Assembly: GCF_014199255.1 (NCBI RefSeq) | Contig: NZ_JACIJF010000002.1 | Location: 310,001-374,000 of the forward strand | Direction of reading: 5' to 3' | From: Sphingomonas xinjiangensis | Lineage (GTDB): Bacteria; Pseudomonadota; Alphaproteobacteria; Sphingomonadales; Sphingomonadaceae | DNA: 64,000 nt | Shown here: positions 24,787 to 33,612 of the stretch, piece by piece | Layout of the letters: every line of letters begins with the position of its first letter | Numbering within the stretch: position 1 is the stretch's first letter | The notes under the pieces: model-generated | Database searches by the model: none | The model's input: the letters and a program-made list of their open reading frames with translations, nothing else | Told to the model about the DNA's origin: nothing | Program-made: the position numbers and the translations under genes

Positions 24787-27237
24787 ATGCCCAGCACGTG
24801 CTATGCCTTTGGCCCCTTCATACTTGAGACGCCCCAGCTGCGCCTGACCCGCGAGGGAAAGCCGGTGAAGCTGGGCGCGCGTGCGTTAAACCTCCTGGCC
24901 GTGCTTGCCGAGGCGCAAGGCGCGCTGGTCCCGCGCGAGACGCTGATCGCGCGAGTGTGGCCAAACCAGGCGATCGACGAGACCGCGCTGCGGGTGCATC
25001 TTTCCGGGGCGCGCAAGGCGATGGGGCAGGTTGGCGGCAGCCCGATCATCGTTGCCGAACCCGGGCGCGGCTACCGCCTGGGGATCGCCGTTACTGTCGA
25101 AGCCGATGACCCGGCCCCCGCGGCTGCAACCGCGACGCGCGCTCGCTTGCCTGGGCGCGTGGGCAAGGTGTTCGGGCGCGACGCGGTGATTGCGGCGCTG
25201 GCCGATGAACTGGTAGAGCACCGGTTCATCTCGCTCGTAGGGCCCGGCGGCATCGGCAAGACGACCGCAAGTCTGGCGATCGCGCAACGCGTGGCGGAAC
25301 GCGGGCAACTGGATGCGTGGTTCGTCGACTTGGCGCCGGTCGGCGACGGCGCCTTACTTCCCTCAACCATCGCCACGAAGCTGGGCATCCCGGCTTCGGG
25401 CGCGGACCTGCTTGCCCGCATCGCCGCGCATCTCGCCGAACGGGCGGCGATGATCCTGCTCGACAATTGCGAGCATGTGGTCGAGGCCGCGGCAGTGGTT
25501 GCGGAGGCGCTGTTGCAGGGCGCGCCAGGGCTGCTGCTGCTCACCACCAGCCGCGAACCGCTGCGCGCCGAAGGCGAGTGGGTCCATCGTCTTGCCGCGC
25601 TGGAATTCCCCGGCGATGCCGATCGCGCGAGCGTCGAAGCGGTGGCGCGGTGCCCAGCGACGGCTTTGTTCGCCGAGCGGGCATCTGCGGTGAACAAGGG
25701 GTTCGCCCTGGACGCGGACAACGCCCCGGCCATCATCGACATTTGCCGGCAGCTGGAAGGCATCCCGCTCGCCATCGAACTCGCCGCCGCGCGCAGCGAC
25801 ACCATGACCCCGCAAGCGATCGCCGCCGGCCTGGACGACCGGTTCGCCCTGCTCACGCGTGGGCGGCGCACCGCGCTTCCGCGCCACCGCACCCTGCGCG
25901 GCGCGCTGGACTGGAGCTACGACCTGCTCGACACGGCGATGCGTGTATTGCTCGACCGGCTGTCGCTCTACCGTGGCGACTTCGATGCGGAGCGCGCGCG
26001 AGCGATGGCGGAGGGAGCTGGCATCGCCCCTGCCGCCGCGGAGGACATACTGGCCGAGCTGGTGGCCAAATCGATGATCGTGGCGACGGTGACGTCGGCC
26101 GGCGTGCGCTACCGGCTGCTGGACACGACGCGGCATTACGGGCTGGAGCGTCTGGCCGCAGCGGGGACGATCCAGGCGGCGCGGCGCGATCACGCGCACA
26201 TTATTTTTGGCGGGCTGGGTGACAGCGCCGCGGCATGGGAAGGCAAGGCGCCGCGGGAGTGGCTGGCGGAATATAGCGCGCAGATCGACGACGTCCGCAG
26301 CGCGATCAGCTGGGCCAGCGGCGCGGATGGCGGCGCCCTGCTCACGGCCGAGCTGGTGATCGCGGCCGCACCCTTGTGGTTCCACCTGTCGCTGCCGGGC
26401 GAGTTCCTGCAGCACGCCGAGGCCGCCATCGCCCTGATGGAGGCGGGCGGTGTCGAACTCTCGCGCCAGGTCGAGCTGCTGTCCGCCTATGGCCATGGGT
26501 TGTGGCACACCCAAGGCCCCGTGCCGGCCATGGCCGAGGCGTTTTCGCGCGCACTGGCGCTTGCCGAGGTGATGGAGTCCCCGCCGCTGGCGCTGCGCGC
26601 GCTATGGGGTGTCTGGGCGCAGCGCATCCTGGACGGGCACTATGCCGAAAGCCTGACGCTCGCGGCGCGATTCGGCGCCACCGTCGGTGCCGACGGCGCA
26701 TTGGGGGACCGGCAGACCGCGGCGCACATGCTGGCGCTGTCGCATCATTTCTCGGGCGATCACGACCAGGCCATGGCGATGCTGGAGATCGTCATGGCCG
26801 GCGATGCCGCGCCGGAGCGGGCGAACCACGCTAACCACGCTCAGGTCGACGGCAAGATCGCGGTGATGAGCCTGTTGATGCGGCTCCACTGGATGCGCGG
26901 CGACCTGGAAGGCGCACTCGCCATCGCGAACGCCTGCGCGGAGGATGCGGCTCGCATCGATCACGCGCTGTCGGTCTGTTACGGGCTGGCGGTAGGCTGC
27001 ATCCCAGTCGCGATCGCCGCGGGCGAGCCCATGCTCGCCGCCACCTGGATCGACGCACTGGCCGAGCGTACCGAACGCCACGGACTGGATCACTGGGGCG
27101 CCTTCGTGCCGGGCTATTCGCGCGCGCTGGGCAAGGAGGCTCCTCTGCCCGGTTGGATCAGCGGGATGCAGGCCGAAATGTTCGCAGTGGCGCTGAACCC
27201 GCAGGCACCGGTGCCGTGGCGACCCAACGACGCTTAA
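24787..27237 (+). CDS. Winged-helix regulator with NB-ARC-type ATPase and TPR-like C-terminus
   Basis: An 816-residue regulator. Residues 1-100 are an OmpR-type winged helix (FGPFILETPQLRLTREG, WPNQAIDETALRVHLSGARK, PGRGYRLG). Residues 125-400 are a STAND-like ATPase with Walker A GPGGIGKTT at 152-160 and Walker B MILLDNCEHV; TTSREPLRAEGEWV and CRQLEGIPLAIELAAAR follow. The rest is helical repeats. It probably controls the hydrolase genes downstream, in the same direction, but its ligand is unknown. The ATG at 24787 fits the family N-terminus. Confidence 0.85.
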   Translation: MPSTCYAFGPFILETPQLRLTREGKPVKLGARALNLLAVLAEAQGALVPRETLIARVWPNQAIDETALRVHLSGARKAMGQVGGSPIIVAEPGRGYRLGIAVTVEADDPAPAAATATRARLPGRVGKVFGRDAVIAALADELVEHRFISLVGPGGIGKTTASLAIAQRVAERGQLDAWFVDLAPVGDGALLPSTIATKLGIPASGADLLARIAAHLAERAAMILLDNCEHVVEAAAVVAEALLQGAPGLLLLTTSREPLRAEGEWVHRLAALEFPGDADRASVEAVARCPATALFAERASAVNKGFALDADNAPAIIDICRQLEGIPLAIELAAARSDTMTPQAIAAGLDDRFALLTRGRRTALPRHRTLRGALDWSYDLLDTAMRVLLDRLSLYRGDFDAERARAMAEGAGIAPAAAEDILAELVAKSMIVATVTSAGVRYRLLDTTRHYGLERLAAAGTIQAARRDHAHIIFGGLGDSAAAWEGKAPREWLAEYSAQIDDVRSAISWASGADGGALLTAELVIAAAPLWFHLSLPGEFLQHAEAAIALMEAGGVELSRQVELLSAYGHGLWHTQGPVPAMAEAFSRALALAEVMESPPLALRALWGVWAQRILDGHYAESLTLAARFGATVGADGALGDRQTAAHMLALSHHFSGDHDQAMAMLEIVMAGDAAPERANHANHAQVDGKIAVMSLLMRLHWMRGDLEGALAIANACAEDAARIDHALSVCYGLAVGCIPVAIAAGEPMLAATWIDALAERTERHGLDHWGAFVPGYSRALGKEAPLPGWISGMQAEMFAVALNPQAPVPWRPNDA

Positions 27238-27339
27238 CGACTCTTCACGACGCTTAACTCGCAGGCCCGTCCGGGCACCGGCATATCCCTCCTTGCCAAG
27301 TCGGTCCCCCCGCCGACGCGAAGGTCAAGGAAGAAGCCC

Positions 27340-28191
27340 GTGTCTCCACCTGTTCCCCGCACCACGCCTGAGCGCGCGCAGCCGCGGATCGCGCCGGCTT
27401 CGGCGCATCCCCAGCTTGATCCGGCAGTGCAATCGTTCCTGGACCGGTGGGAAGAAGGCGCCGAGACGCTGGCAAGCGGCGCTCCGATACCCGAGATCGC
27501 CCTGATCCACCCGGCCTCGGCAGAACCCGCCCTTCCGCTCTACCTGTACCTCGAAGTGCCCTGCGGCCGCGTCGAGGATCGCACCCCTGCGCTCCAAGCA
27601 TTGGCCGACCGCGCCGGCGTGGCCGTGCTGCGACACACGGTGCCAATTGGTACGGATCTGCGCACCACCCGTGCCGCGCTTCACGACACCGTGCAGCGGA
27701 TCGCGGCCGACACGGAGCAGCTAAACGCCGAGCGGATCGCTATGGGCGGCGACGGATTGGGCGCGGCGGTAGCGCTGGCGTTGGCGGCCGATTCCGCGCC
27801 CCCGCACTCGCCGTTCTGCCTGCTGATCCTGGCGACTCCGATCCTTGGAGCGCCGACGGACGTGCCGGGCACCGCCTGGCTGCCGGAAGAGCGCGCCGCG
27901 ATGCTGGCCGCCTGTGCCCACCCCGTCGCGCCAGGTGCGAACAGCCTGCCGCCCATCCTGATCCTGACAGCGGAAGCGGACCCGTTCCGCGATGCCGCCG
28001 AGGCCCTTGCCCGGCGGCTGATGATCCAGGGTTCGGAGGTCTCGGCGGTCCGCACGATCGGCACCATCCACGACTTCACCTGGCTGCCACCGCTGCGCGA
28101 CGCGGCCGGGTCGCTCGACGCGGTGCGGCTGATGGCCGGCGCGCTGCGCCATCGCCTCCACATACTCCAGGAAGAGAGCCCGACATGCTGA
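27340..28191 (+). CDS. Degenerate hormone-sensitive-lipase-fold protein lacking the nucleophile
   Basis: The 283-residue protein follows the alpha/beta-hydrolase (HSL) family along its length: RIAMGGDGLGAAVALALAA lies where active members have GDSAGG, ILTAEADPFRDAAEALARRL matches the acid loop (Asp214), and TIHDF matches the catalytic-His loop (His244). The nucleophile position is Gly139, not Ser, and the HGGG oxyanion motif is absent (LEVPCG there instead). It is therefore unlikely to be a normal esterase; a binding or regulatory role is possible. A GTG start has AAGGAAG upstream. It overlaps the next small gene. Confidence 0.75.
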   Translation: MSPPVPRTTPERAQPRIAPASAHPQLDPAVQSFLDRWEEGAETLASGAPIPEIALIHPASAEPALPLYLYLEVPCGRVEDRTPALQALADRAGVAVLRHTVPIGTDLRTTRAALHDTVQRIAADTEQLNAERIAMGGDGLGAAVALALAADSAPPHSPFCLLILATPILGAPTDVPGTAWLPEERAAMLAACAHPVAPGANSLPPILILTAEADPFRDAAEALARRLMIQGSEVSAVRTIGTIHDFTWLPPLRDAAGSLDAVRLMAGALRHRLHILQEESPTC

Positions 28192-28376
28192 CAACTTCAC
28201 GACGGCGGGACGATCTGCCTACCCGCGTCCTGATCGGCTTTGCAGGCATCGCGCTGGTGGTGCTGGTCTGCGTCGCCCTGGGCCACCAGGCCATGCTGGC
28301 AGCGCTAATCTTCCTTCATCTGAGCGGCTTGGCCGTCGTGCTGCGCGCGATATGCGCCCCGGACGACGCCTCCTGA
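28185..28376 (+). CDS. 63-residue small membrane protein
   Basis: It starts at an ATG overlapping the end of the hydrolase-fold gene. It has a basic N-terminus (TTSRRRDDLPTR) and two hydrophobic segments, VLIGFAGIALVVLVCVALG and AALIFLHLSGLAVVL, so it is a small inner-membrane protein of unknown function. The overlap suggests co-translation with the preceding pseudo-hydrolase. Confidence 0.6.
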   Translation: MLTTSRRRDDLPTRVLIGFAGIALVVLVCVALGHQAMLAALIFLHLSGLAVVLRAICAPDDAS

Positions 28377-28490
28377 CCGTTCAACAATCTCGAACGAACG
28401 GACCGATTTTATCGGGATATTCGGGAGAACCGGCGCTGCCTATCGTCATTCCATCGCCGAAACACTGCACCACAAAAGAAGGGAACAACC

Positions 28491-29150
28491 ATGACCATCA
28501 CCGCCACCCCGACGCCCGGCAAGTCGCTGATCTCGCCGACCGACCACACTCTGGTCCTGATCGATTTCCAGTCGCAGATGGCGTTTGCCACCAAGTCGAT
28601 CGCGCCGGAGCTGCTGCGCAACAACGCCGCCTTGGTGTCGCACGCCGCGGCTTCGTTCAACGTGCCGACGATCCTGACCACGGTTGCCGAGAAGAGCTTT
28701 TCCGGCCCGATGTTCGACGAGATCACCGACGCGTTCCCGGGTCAGGCGATGCTGGACCGCACGTCGATGAACACCTGGGAAGACGCCACGGTGATCGAGG
28801 AAGTGAACCGCATCGGGAAGGAGCGGATCGTGTTCGCCGGCCTGTGGACCAGCGTTTGCATCGTCGGTCCCGTCGCATCGGCGATCGACCAAGGCTTCGA
28901 CACCTACTTCATCGCCGACGCGTGCGGCGACATCTCGCCCGAGGCGCATGACCGCGCGGTGCAGCGGATGATCCAGCTTGGCGCCAAGCCGATGACCTCG
29001 CTCCAGTACCTGCTCGAGCTGCAGCGCGACTGGGCGCGCACCGAGACCTATGACTCGACCACCGGCGTCGCGAAGAAGTGGGGCGGCGGCTACGGCCTGG
29101 GCATCTCATACGCAAAGATGATGTTCGGCGCCTCCGAAGGCAGCCACTGA
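28491..29150 (+). CDS. Isochorismatase-family cysteine hydrolase (YcaC-like)
   Basis: A 219-residue hydrolase of the isochorismatase fold. The triad fits LVLIDFQSQM (Asp), a Lys in the mid-region and the nucleophile Cys in GLWTSVCIVGPV. The closest known relatives are YcaC-type enzymes of undefined substrate and amide-cleaving members. It follows a 114-bp gap that contains a CCGAT-TTT-ATCGG inverted repeat (28403-28415), a possible operator, so this gene may start a new transcript. Confidence 0.85.
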   Translation: MTITATPTPGKSLISPTDHTLVLIDFQSQMAFATKSIAPELLRNNAALVSHAAASFNVPTILTTVAEKSFSGPMFDEITDAFPGQAMLDRTSMNTWEDATVIEEVNRIGKERIVFAGLWTSVCIVGPVASAIDQGFDTYFIADACGDISPEAHDRAVQRMIQLGAKPMTSLQYLLELQRDWARTETYDSTTGVAKKWGGGYGLGISYAKMMFGASEGSH

Positions 29151-29220
29151 TCTGCACGGGGAGGCCACGCCCCCGGCCTCCCCAACCATCCTCCACCTCG
29201 CTTTTCGGAAGGTTTTAACC

Positions 29221-30057
29221 ATGAGCACCATCACCACGCAGGACGGCACCGAGATCTTCTTCAAGGACTTGGGCCCCAAGGACGCCCAGCCGATCATGTT
29301 CCACCATGGCTGGCCGTTGTCTTCGGACGATTGGGACACGCAGATGCTGTTCTTCCTCGCCAATGGCTTCCGCGTGGTGGCGCATGACCGCCGCGGCCAT
29401 GGCCGCTCCGCCCAGGTCGATACCGGCCACGACATGGATCATTATGCTGCCGACGCCGCAGCGGTGGTCGAGCATCTCGACCTGAAGAACGCGGTGCATA
29501 TCGGCCACTCCACCGGCGGCGGCGAAGTCGCCCGCTACGTCGCGAAGTACGGCCAGCCCCAGGGCCGCGTCGCCAAGGCGGTGCTGGTCAGCTCCGTGCC
29601 GCCGCTGATGGCGAAGACCGACACCAACCCCGACGGCCTGCCCATGGAGGTGTTCGACGGCATCCGCGCCGGGCTCGCCGCCAATCGCGCCGAGCTGTTC
29701 CGCGACTTCGCCTCCGGCCCCTTCTACGGCTTCAACCGTCCGGGCGCCAAGGTCAGCCAGGCGGTGATCGACAGTTGGTGGCGCCAGGGCATGATGGGCA
29801 GCGCGCTCGCCCATTACGAAGGCATCAAGGCGTTCTCCGAGACGGACCAGACCGAGGATCTGAAGGCGATCAGCGTCCCGACGCTGGTCCTCCAGGGCGA
29901 CGACGATCAGGTGGTGCCGTTCAAGAATGCCTCCGTCCGCCAGGCCGAGCTGCTGCAGAACCCGACGCTGAAGATCTATCCCGGCTTCTCGCACGGCATG
30001 CTGACCGTCGACGCTGCGGTGATCAACGCCGATCTGCTCGCCTTCATCCGCGCCTGA
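29221..30057 (+). CDS. Alpha/beta hydrolase, cofactor-free chloroperoxidase type
   Basis: A 278-residue hydrolase of the non-heme chloroperoxidase/arylesterase group. The oxyanion loop is HHGWPLSSDDW, the nucleophile elbow is HIGHSTGGGEVARY with Ser97, the acid lies in LVLQGDDDQVVPF, and the His in GFSHGML. Such enzymes hydrolyse esters or form peracids. It sits 70 bp after the isochorismatase-like gene and 23 bp before XapX in the same direction. Confidence 0.88.
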   Translation: MSTITTQDGTEIFFKDLGPKDAQPIMFHHGWPLSSDDWDTQMLFFLANGFRVVAHDRRGHGRSAQVDTGHDMDHYAADAAAVVEHLDLKNAVHIGHSTGGGEVARYVAKYGQPQGRVAKAVLVSSVPPLMAKTDTNPDGLPMEVFDGIRAGLAANRAELFRDFASGPFYGFNRPGAKVSQAVIDSWWRQGMMGSALAHYEGIKAFSETDQTEDLKAISVPTLVLQGDDDQVVPFKNASVRQAELLQNPTLKIYPGFSHGMLTVDAAVINADLLAFIRA

Positions 30058-30080
30058 ACCGAACGCCGAGGAGACCTAAG

Positions 30081-30320
30081 ATGAAGCCCTACCTCATCTC
30101 GCTTGCCGCCGGGCTGCTGGTCGGCGTCGTCTACAGCCTCCTCGGCGTCCGTTCGCCGGCACCGCCGGCCATTGCCCTGGTCGGCCTGCTTGGCATCCTG
30201 CTTGGCGAGCAGGCACTGCCGCTCGCCAAGCGAATCGGCTCGCGGCACGAAACCGCCGCCTATTTCCGCACCGAATGCAGCGAGCACGTGCTCGGCCGCC
30301 TGCCGGGCGACCAGGCATGA
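30081..30320 (+). CDS. XapX-domain small membrane protein
   Basis: A 79-residue protein with two membrane helices. The XapX (DUF1427) signature is clear: LISLAAGLLVGVVYSLLGVR, then PPAIALVGLLGILLGEQ. The family has no known function but is repeatedly found next to metal-dependent hydrolases. Its stop overlaps the ATG of the amidohydrolase, so the two are translationally coupled. Confidence 0.82.
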   Translation: MKPYLISLAAGLLVGVVYSLLGVRSPAPPAIALVGLLGILLGEQALPLAKRIGSRHETAAYFRTECSEHVLGRLPGDQA

Positions 30321-32251
30321 GCCTGACGCGCCGCCAGACGCTTGCCGGCGTCGCCGCCACCGCCCTCACCGCCCCGATCTACGCAAGGACTCCCCGCATG
30401 GCCGCCACCGACCTGATCCTCCTCAACGCCAAGGTGACGACGCTGGATCGCGAGAACCCGCAGGCCGAAGCAGTTGCGATCCGCGCCGGCAAGTTCCTGG
30501 CGGTGGGCAGCGAGACAGAGGTGCGTGCCGCCGCCGGGCCGAACCCGACCGTGATCGACGCGGGCCGCCGCCGCGTGATCCCCGGGCTGATCGACAGCCA
30601 CATGCACATCATCCGCGGCGGGCTGAACTACAACATGGAGCTGCGCTGGGACGGCGTGCCGACGCTCGCCGACGCGATGGCGATGCTCAAGCGTCAGGTC
30701 GACAACACGCCCGCGCCGCAATGGGTGCGCGTGGTCGGCGGCTTCACCGAGCATCAGTTCGCCGAGAAGCGCCTGCCGACGATCGCCGAGCTGAACGCCG
30801 TCGCCCCCGACACGCCGGTGTTCATCCTCCACCTCTACGATCGCGCGCTGCTCAACGCCGCCGCGCTGCGGGTGGTGGGCTATACCAAGGACACGCCGAA
30901 CCCGCCGGGCGGCGAGATCGTGCGCGACGCGGCGGGCAACCCAACCGGCCTGCTGCTCGCCCAGCCCAACGCGACGATCCTCTATTCGACGCTGGCCAAG
31001 GGCCCGAAGCTCTCGCCCGAATATCAGATGAACTCCACCCGCCACTTCATGCGCGAGATGAACAGCCTCGGCGTGACCGGCGTGATCGATGCAGGCGGCG
31101 GTTTCCAGAACTATCCGCAAGATTACGACATCATCGGCAAGCTGCACGACGAGGGACTGCTGACGCTGCGCATCAGCTACAATCTGTTCACGCAGAAGCC
31201 CAAGGAAGAGTTGGCCGACTTCTCGGGCTGGGTGAAGCAGGTGAGCCCTGGCCAGGGCGACGATACCTATCGCCACAATGGCGCGGGCGAGATGCTGGTC
31301 TATTCCGCCGCCGACTTCGAGGATTTCCGCGTCGAGCGTCCCGACATGCCGCCGAGCATGGAAGGCGATCTGGAGCCGGTGATCCGCCTGCTCGCCGAGC
31401 ATCGCTGGCCCTGGCGCCTGCATGCCACCTATGACCAGACGATCGGCCGCGCACTCGACGTGTACGAAAGGGTCAATCGCGACATTCCGCTGACTGGCAT
31501 CAACTGGTTCTTCGACCATGCCGAGACGATCAGCGACCGCAACATAGACCGTATCGCCGCGCTGGGCGGCGGCATCGCCGTGCAGCATCGCATGGCCTAT
31601 CAGGGCGAGTATTTCGTCGAGCGCTACGGCGCCAAGGCGGCCGAGCGCACGCCCCCGATCGCCAAGATGATCGCCGCCGACATTCCGGTCGGCGCCGGCA
31701 CCGACGCGACGCGCGTCGCCAGCTACAATCCCTGGGTGTCGCTGAACTGGCTCGTCACCGGCAAGACGGTCGGCGGCCTTGGCCTCTACCCCAGCGCCAA
31801 CCGCATGAGCCGCGAAAAGGCGCTGCGCATGTGGACGCACGAGAACACCTGGTTCTCGAACGAAGTGGGCAAGAAGGGTCAGATCAAGGCCGGGCAGCTT
31901 GCTGATCTGGCAGTGCTGACGGGCGACTACTTCAGTGTCGCCGAAAGCGAGATCCCGCATCTGCGCTCGGCGCTGACGCTGCTCGGCGGCAAGGTGGTTT
32001 ACGGCGAAGGCGATTTCGCGCCGCTGTCGCCCGCCATGCCGCGGCCCATGCCCGACTGGTCGCCGGTCGCCACCTTTGGCGGCTATCACCGCGACCCCGC
32101 CAACGACGCCAAGCTGGCCAGCGCGTGCGGCTGCGCCTCGGCCTGCGGCGTGCATGGCCACAACCATGCCGCAGCGCTGGGCGCAAGCGTTCCCGCCGCC
32201 GACGTCCAGAGCTTCTGGGGCTCGCTCGGCTGCGGCTGCTGGGCCGTCTGA
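30317..32251 (+). CDS. Tat-exported amidohydrolase (YtcJ-like) with Cys/His-rich tail
   Basis: A 644-residue metal-dependent amidohydrolase. The Tat-like signal is SLTRRQTLAGVAATALTAP, the metal motif is GLIDSHMHIIRGG, and further His ligands are expected in FFDHAE and IAVQHRMAYQ. VGAGTDATRVASYNPW carries the catalytic Asp, and GQLADLAVLTGDYF is the typical C-terminal lid. The last 50 residues hold six Cys and several His (SACGCASACGVHGHNH; GSLGCGCWAV), which is unusual for the family and looks like a metal site. The amide or ester substrate is unknown. Confidence 0.85.
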   Translation: MSLTRRQTLAGVAATALTAPIYARTPRMAATDLILLNAKVTTLDRENPQAEAVAIRAGKFLAVGSETEVRAAAGPNPTVIDAGRRRVIPGLIDSHMHIIRGGLNYNMELRWDGVPTLADAMAMLKRQVDNTPAPQWVRVVGGFTEHQFAEKRLPTIAELNAVAPDTPVFILHLYDRALLNAAALRVVGYTKDTPNPPGGEIVRDAAGNPTGLLLAQPNATILYSTLAKGPKLSPEYQMNSTRHFMREMNSLGVTGVIDAGGGFQNYPQDYDIIGKLHDEGLLTLRISYNLFTQKPKEELADFSGWVKQVSPGQGDDTYRHNGAGEMLVYSAADFEDFRVERPDMPPSMEGDLEPVIRLLAEHRWPWRLHATYDQTIGRALDVYERVNRDIPLTGINWFFDHAETISDRNIDRIAALGGGIAVQHRMAYQGEYFVERYGAKAAERTPPIAKMIAADIPVGAGTDATRVASYNPWVSLNWLVTGKTVGGLGLYPSANRMSREKALRMWTHENTWFSNEVGKKGQIKAGQLADLAVLTGDYFSVAESEIPHLRSALTLLGGKVVYGEGDFAPLSPAMPRPMPDWSPVATFGGYHRDPANDAKLASACGCASACGVHGHNHAAALGASVPAADVQSFWGSLGCGCWAV

Positions 32252-32280
32252 TCCTTTCCTCTCTTCCAGGAGTTCTCGAG

Positions 32281-33180
32281 ATGAAGCGCTTTGCCTTTCT
32301 GATCGCCACCGCGCTGGTGAGCGCCGCGCCGCTGGCCCCCGCCTCCGCCCAAACCGCGCCGGCCACAGCCGACTTCTCGGTCGCCCCACAATATGACACC
32401 ACGCATGTCTACGTCGCGCAGGGCGATTTCGACCGGTTCGTCACGAGCCTGCTCGTCACCTTTGGCGGCACCGCCACCAAAAAGGGCGAGTTCCAGGTCA
32501 CGCCGACCAGCAGCAAGACCATGTCGCAGCTGGTTCTGACCCCGGCCGGATCGCTGTCGGTGTTCGGCTTCGTCACGCCGATTCCTTATCCGTTCGGGGG
32601 CGAGCGCACCGGCTATCTGGTCGCCGATATGGACAAGGCGGTCGATGCGGCGGTGAAGCACGGCGCCACGCGTCTGATCACCACCTTTCCCGATCCGATC
32701 GGCCGCGACGCGGTGGTGCAATGGCCGGGCGGCGTGAACATGCAGCTCTACTGGCACACCGCCAAGCCGAGCTACCCGGCGCTGGCCAGCGTTCCGGAAA
32801 ACCGCATCTATCTGACGCCGGACGCCGCCGACAATTTCGTGCGCCGCTGGGCCGCCTATGCGCATGCCAGGATCGTCTCGGACGACAAGGCCGCGCCGGG
32901 CGTCGAGATCGGGCAACCAAGCAAGACCTATCGCCGCATCCGCCTCACCTCGGGCTATGGCAGCATGGCCGTGCTGGTGTCGGACGGGCAGCTGCCCTGG
33001 CCCTATGGCCGCGACATGACCGGGTACGAAGTCCCAGATCTGGCCGCCACGCTCGCCAAGGCCGCCACCGCAGGCGTCGAGACGCTGGTGCCGGCCCACG
33101 CCGAGCAGGGCCGCACCGCCGCAATCGTGCGCTTCCCCGGCGGCTATGTCGCCGAGATCCACGCCAAGACGGGGGCCTGA
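32281..33180 (+). CDS. Secreted VOC/glyoxalase-like protein
   Basis: A 299-residue protein with a Sec signal (MKRFAFLIATALVSAAPLAPASAQ) and two glyoxalase-like modules: THVYVAQGDFDRFVTSLLV to VQWPGGVNMQLYWHT, and ENRIYLTPDAADNFVRRWA to AIVRFPGGYVAEIHAKTG. The VOC fold binds a metal, but a complete set of ligands is not obvious here. It lies 29 bp after the amidohydrolase and 3 bp before DoxX. Confidence 0.75.
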   Translation: MKRFAFLIATALVSAAPLAPASAQTAPATADFSVAPQYDTTHVYVAQGDFDRFVTSLLVTFGGTATKKGEFQVTPTSSKTMSQLVLTPAGSLSVFGFVTPIPYPFGGERTGYLVADMDKAVDAAVKHGATRLITTFPDPIGRDAVVQWPGGVNMQLYWHTAKPSYPALASVPENRIYLTPDAADNFVRRWAAYAHARIVSDDKAAPGVEIGQPSKTYRRIRLTSGYGSMAVLVSDGQLPWPYGRDMTGYEVPDLAATLAKAATAGVETLVPAHAEQGRTAAIVRFPGGYVAEIHAKTGA

Positions 33181-33183
33181 GCG

Positions 33184-33612
33184 ATGCGGGCCACCGGCGA
33201 TCCCCGCTTCGTCGACGCCGTGCTCGCCTGGCGCCCCACCTGGTTCCTCGCCAGGCTGGCACTGGTCGGCGCATATTTGATCGGCGGGCTGGTCAAGCTC
33301 AGCGACTGGCCCGCCGCAGTGGCCGAACAGGCGAATTTCGGCATGCATCCGCCCACACTATGGGCCGGGCTCACCACTGCAGTGGAGCTGATCGGGCCGG
33401 TGCTGATCCTGTGGGGCCGCTTCGTCTGGCTGGGCGCCGGCATGCTCGGCGTGTTCACGCTGCTCGCCGCCTACGTCGCCAACGCCTTCTGGGTGATGCC
33501 CGCGGGACAGGAGCGCTTCATGGCGACGAACAGCTTCTTCGAGCATGTCGGCCTGGTTGGCGGTTTCGTGCTGGCCGCGCTGGTCGCCGAGCTGGAGCAG
33601 CGGCGTGCGTAA
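33184..33612 (+). CDS. DoxX-family membrane protein
   Basis: A 142-residue protein with four membrane helices of the DoxX type (LARLALVGAYLIGGLVKL, LTTAVELIGPVLILWGRF, GAGMLGVFTLLAAYVANAFW, HVGLVGGFVLAALVAEL). DoxX proteins are small redox-linked membrane proteins of loosely defined role. It starts 3 bp after the VOC gene, and its end overlaps the porin gene start by 8 bp. Confidence 0.8.
   Translation: MRATGDPRFVDAVLAWRPTWFLARLALVGAYLIGGLVKLSDWPAAVAEQANFGMHPPTLWAGLTTAVELIGPVLILWGRFVWLGAGMLGVFTLLAAYVANAFWVMPAGQERFMATNSFFEHVGLVGGFVLAALVAELEQRRA

Noticed and set aside
27229..27258. Direct repeat ACGACGCTTAAC at the end of the ATPase regulator gene
   Set aside because: Only two short copies 19 bp apart; too little to call a functional element.
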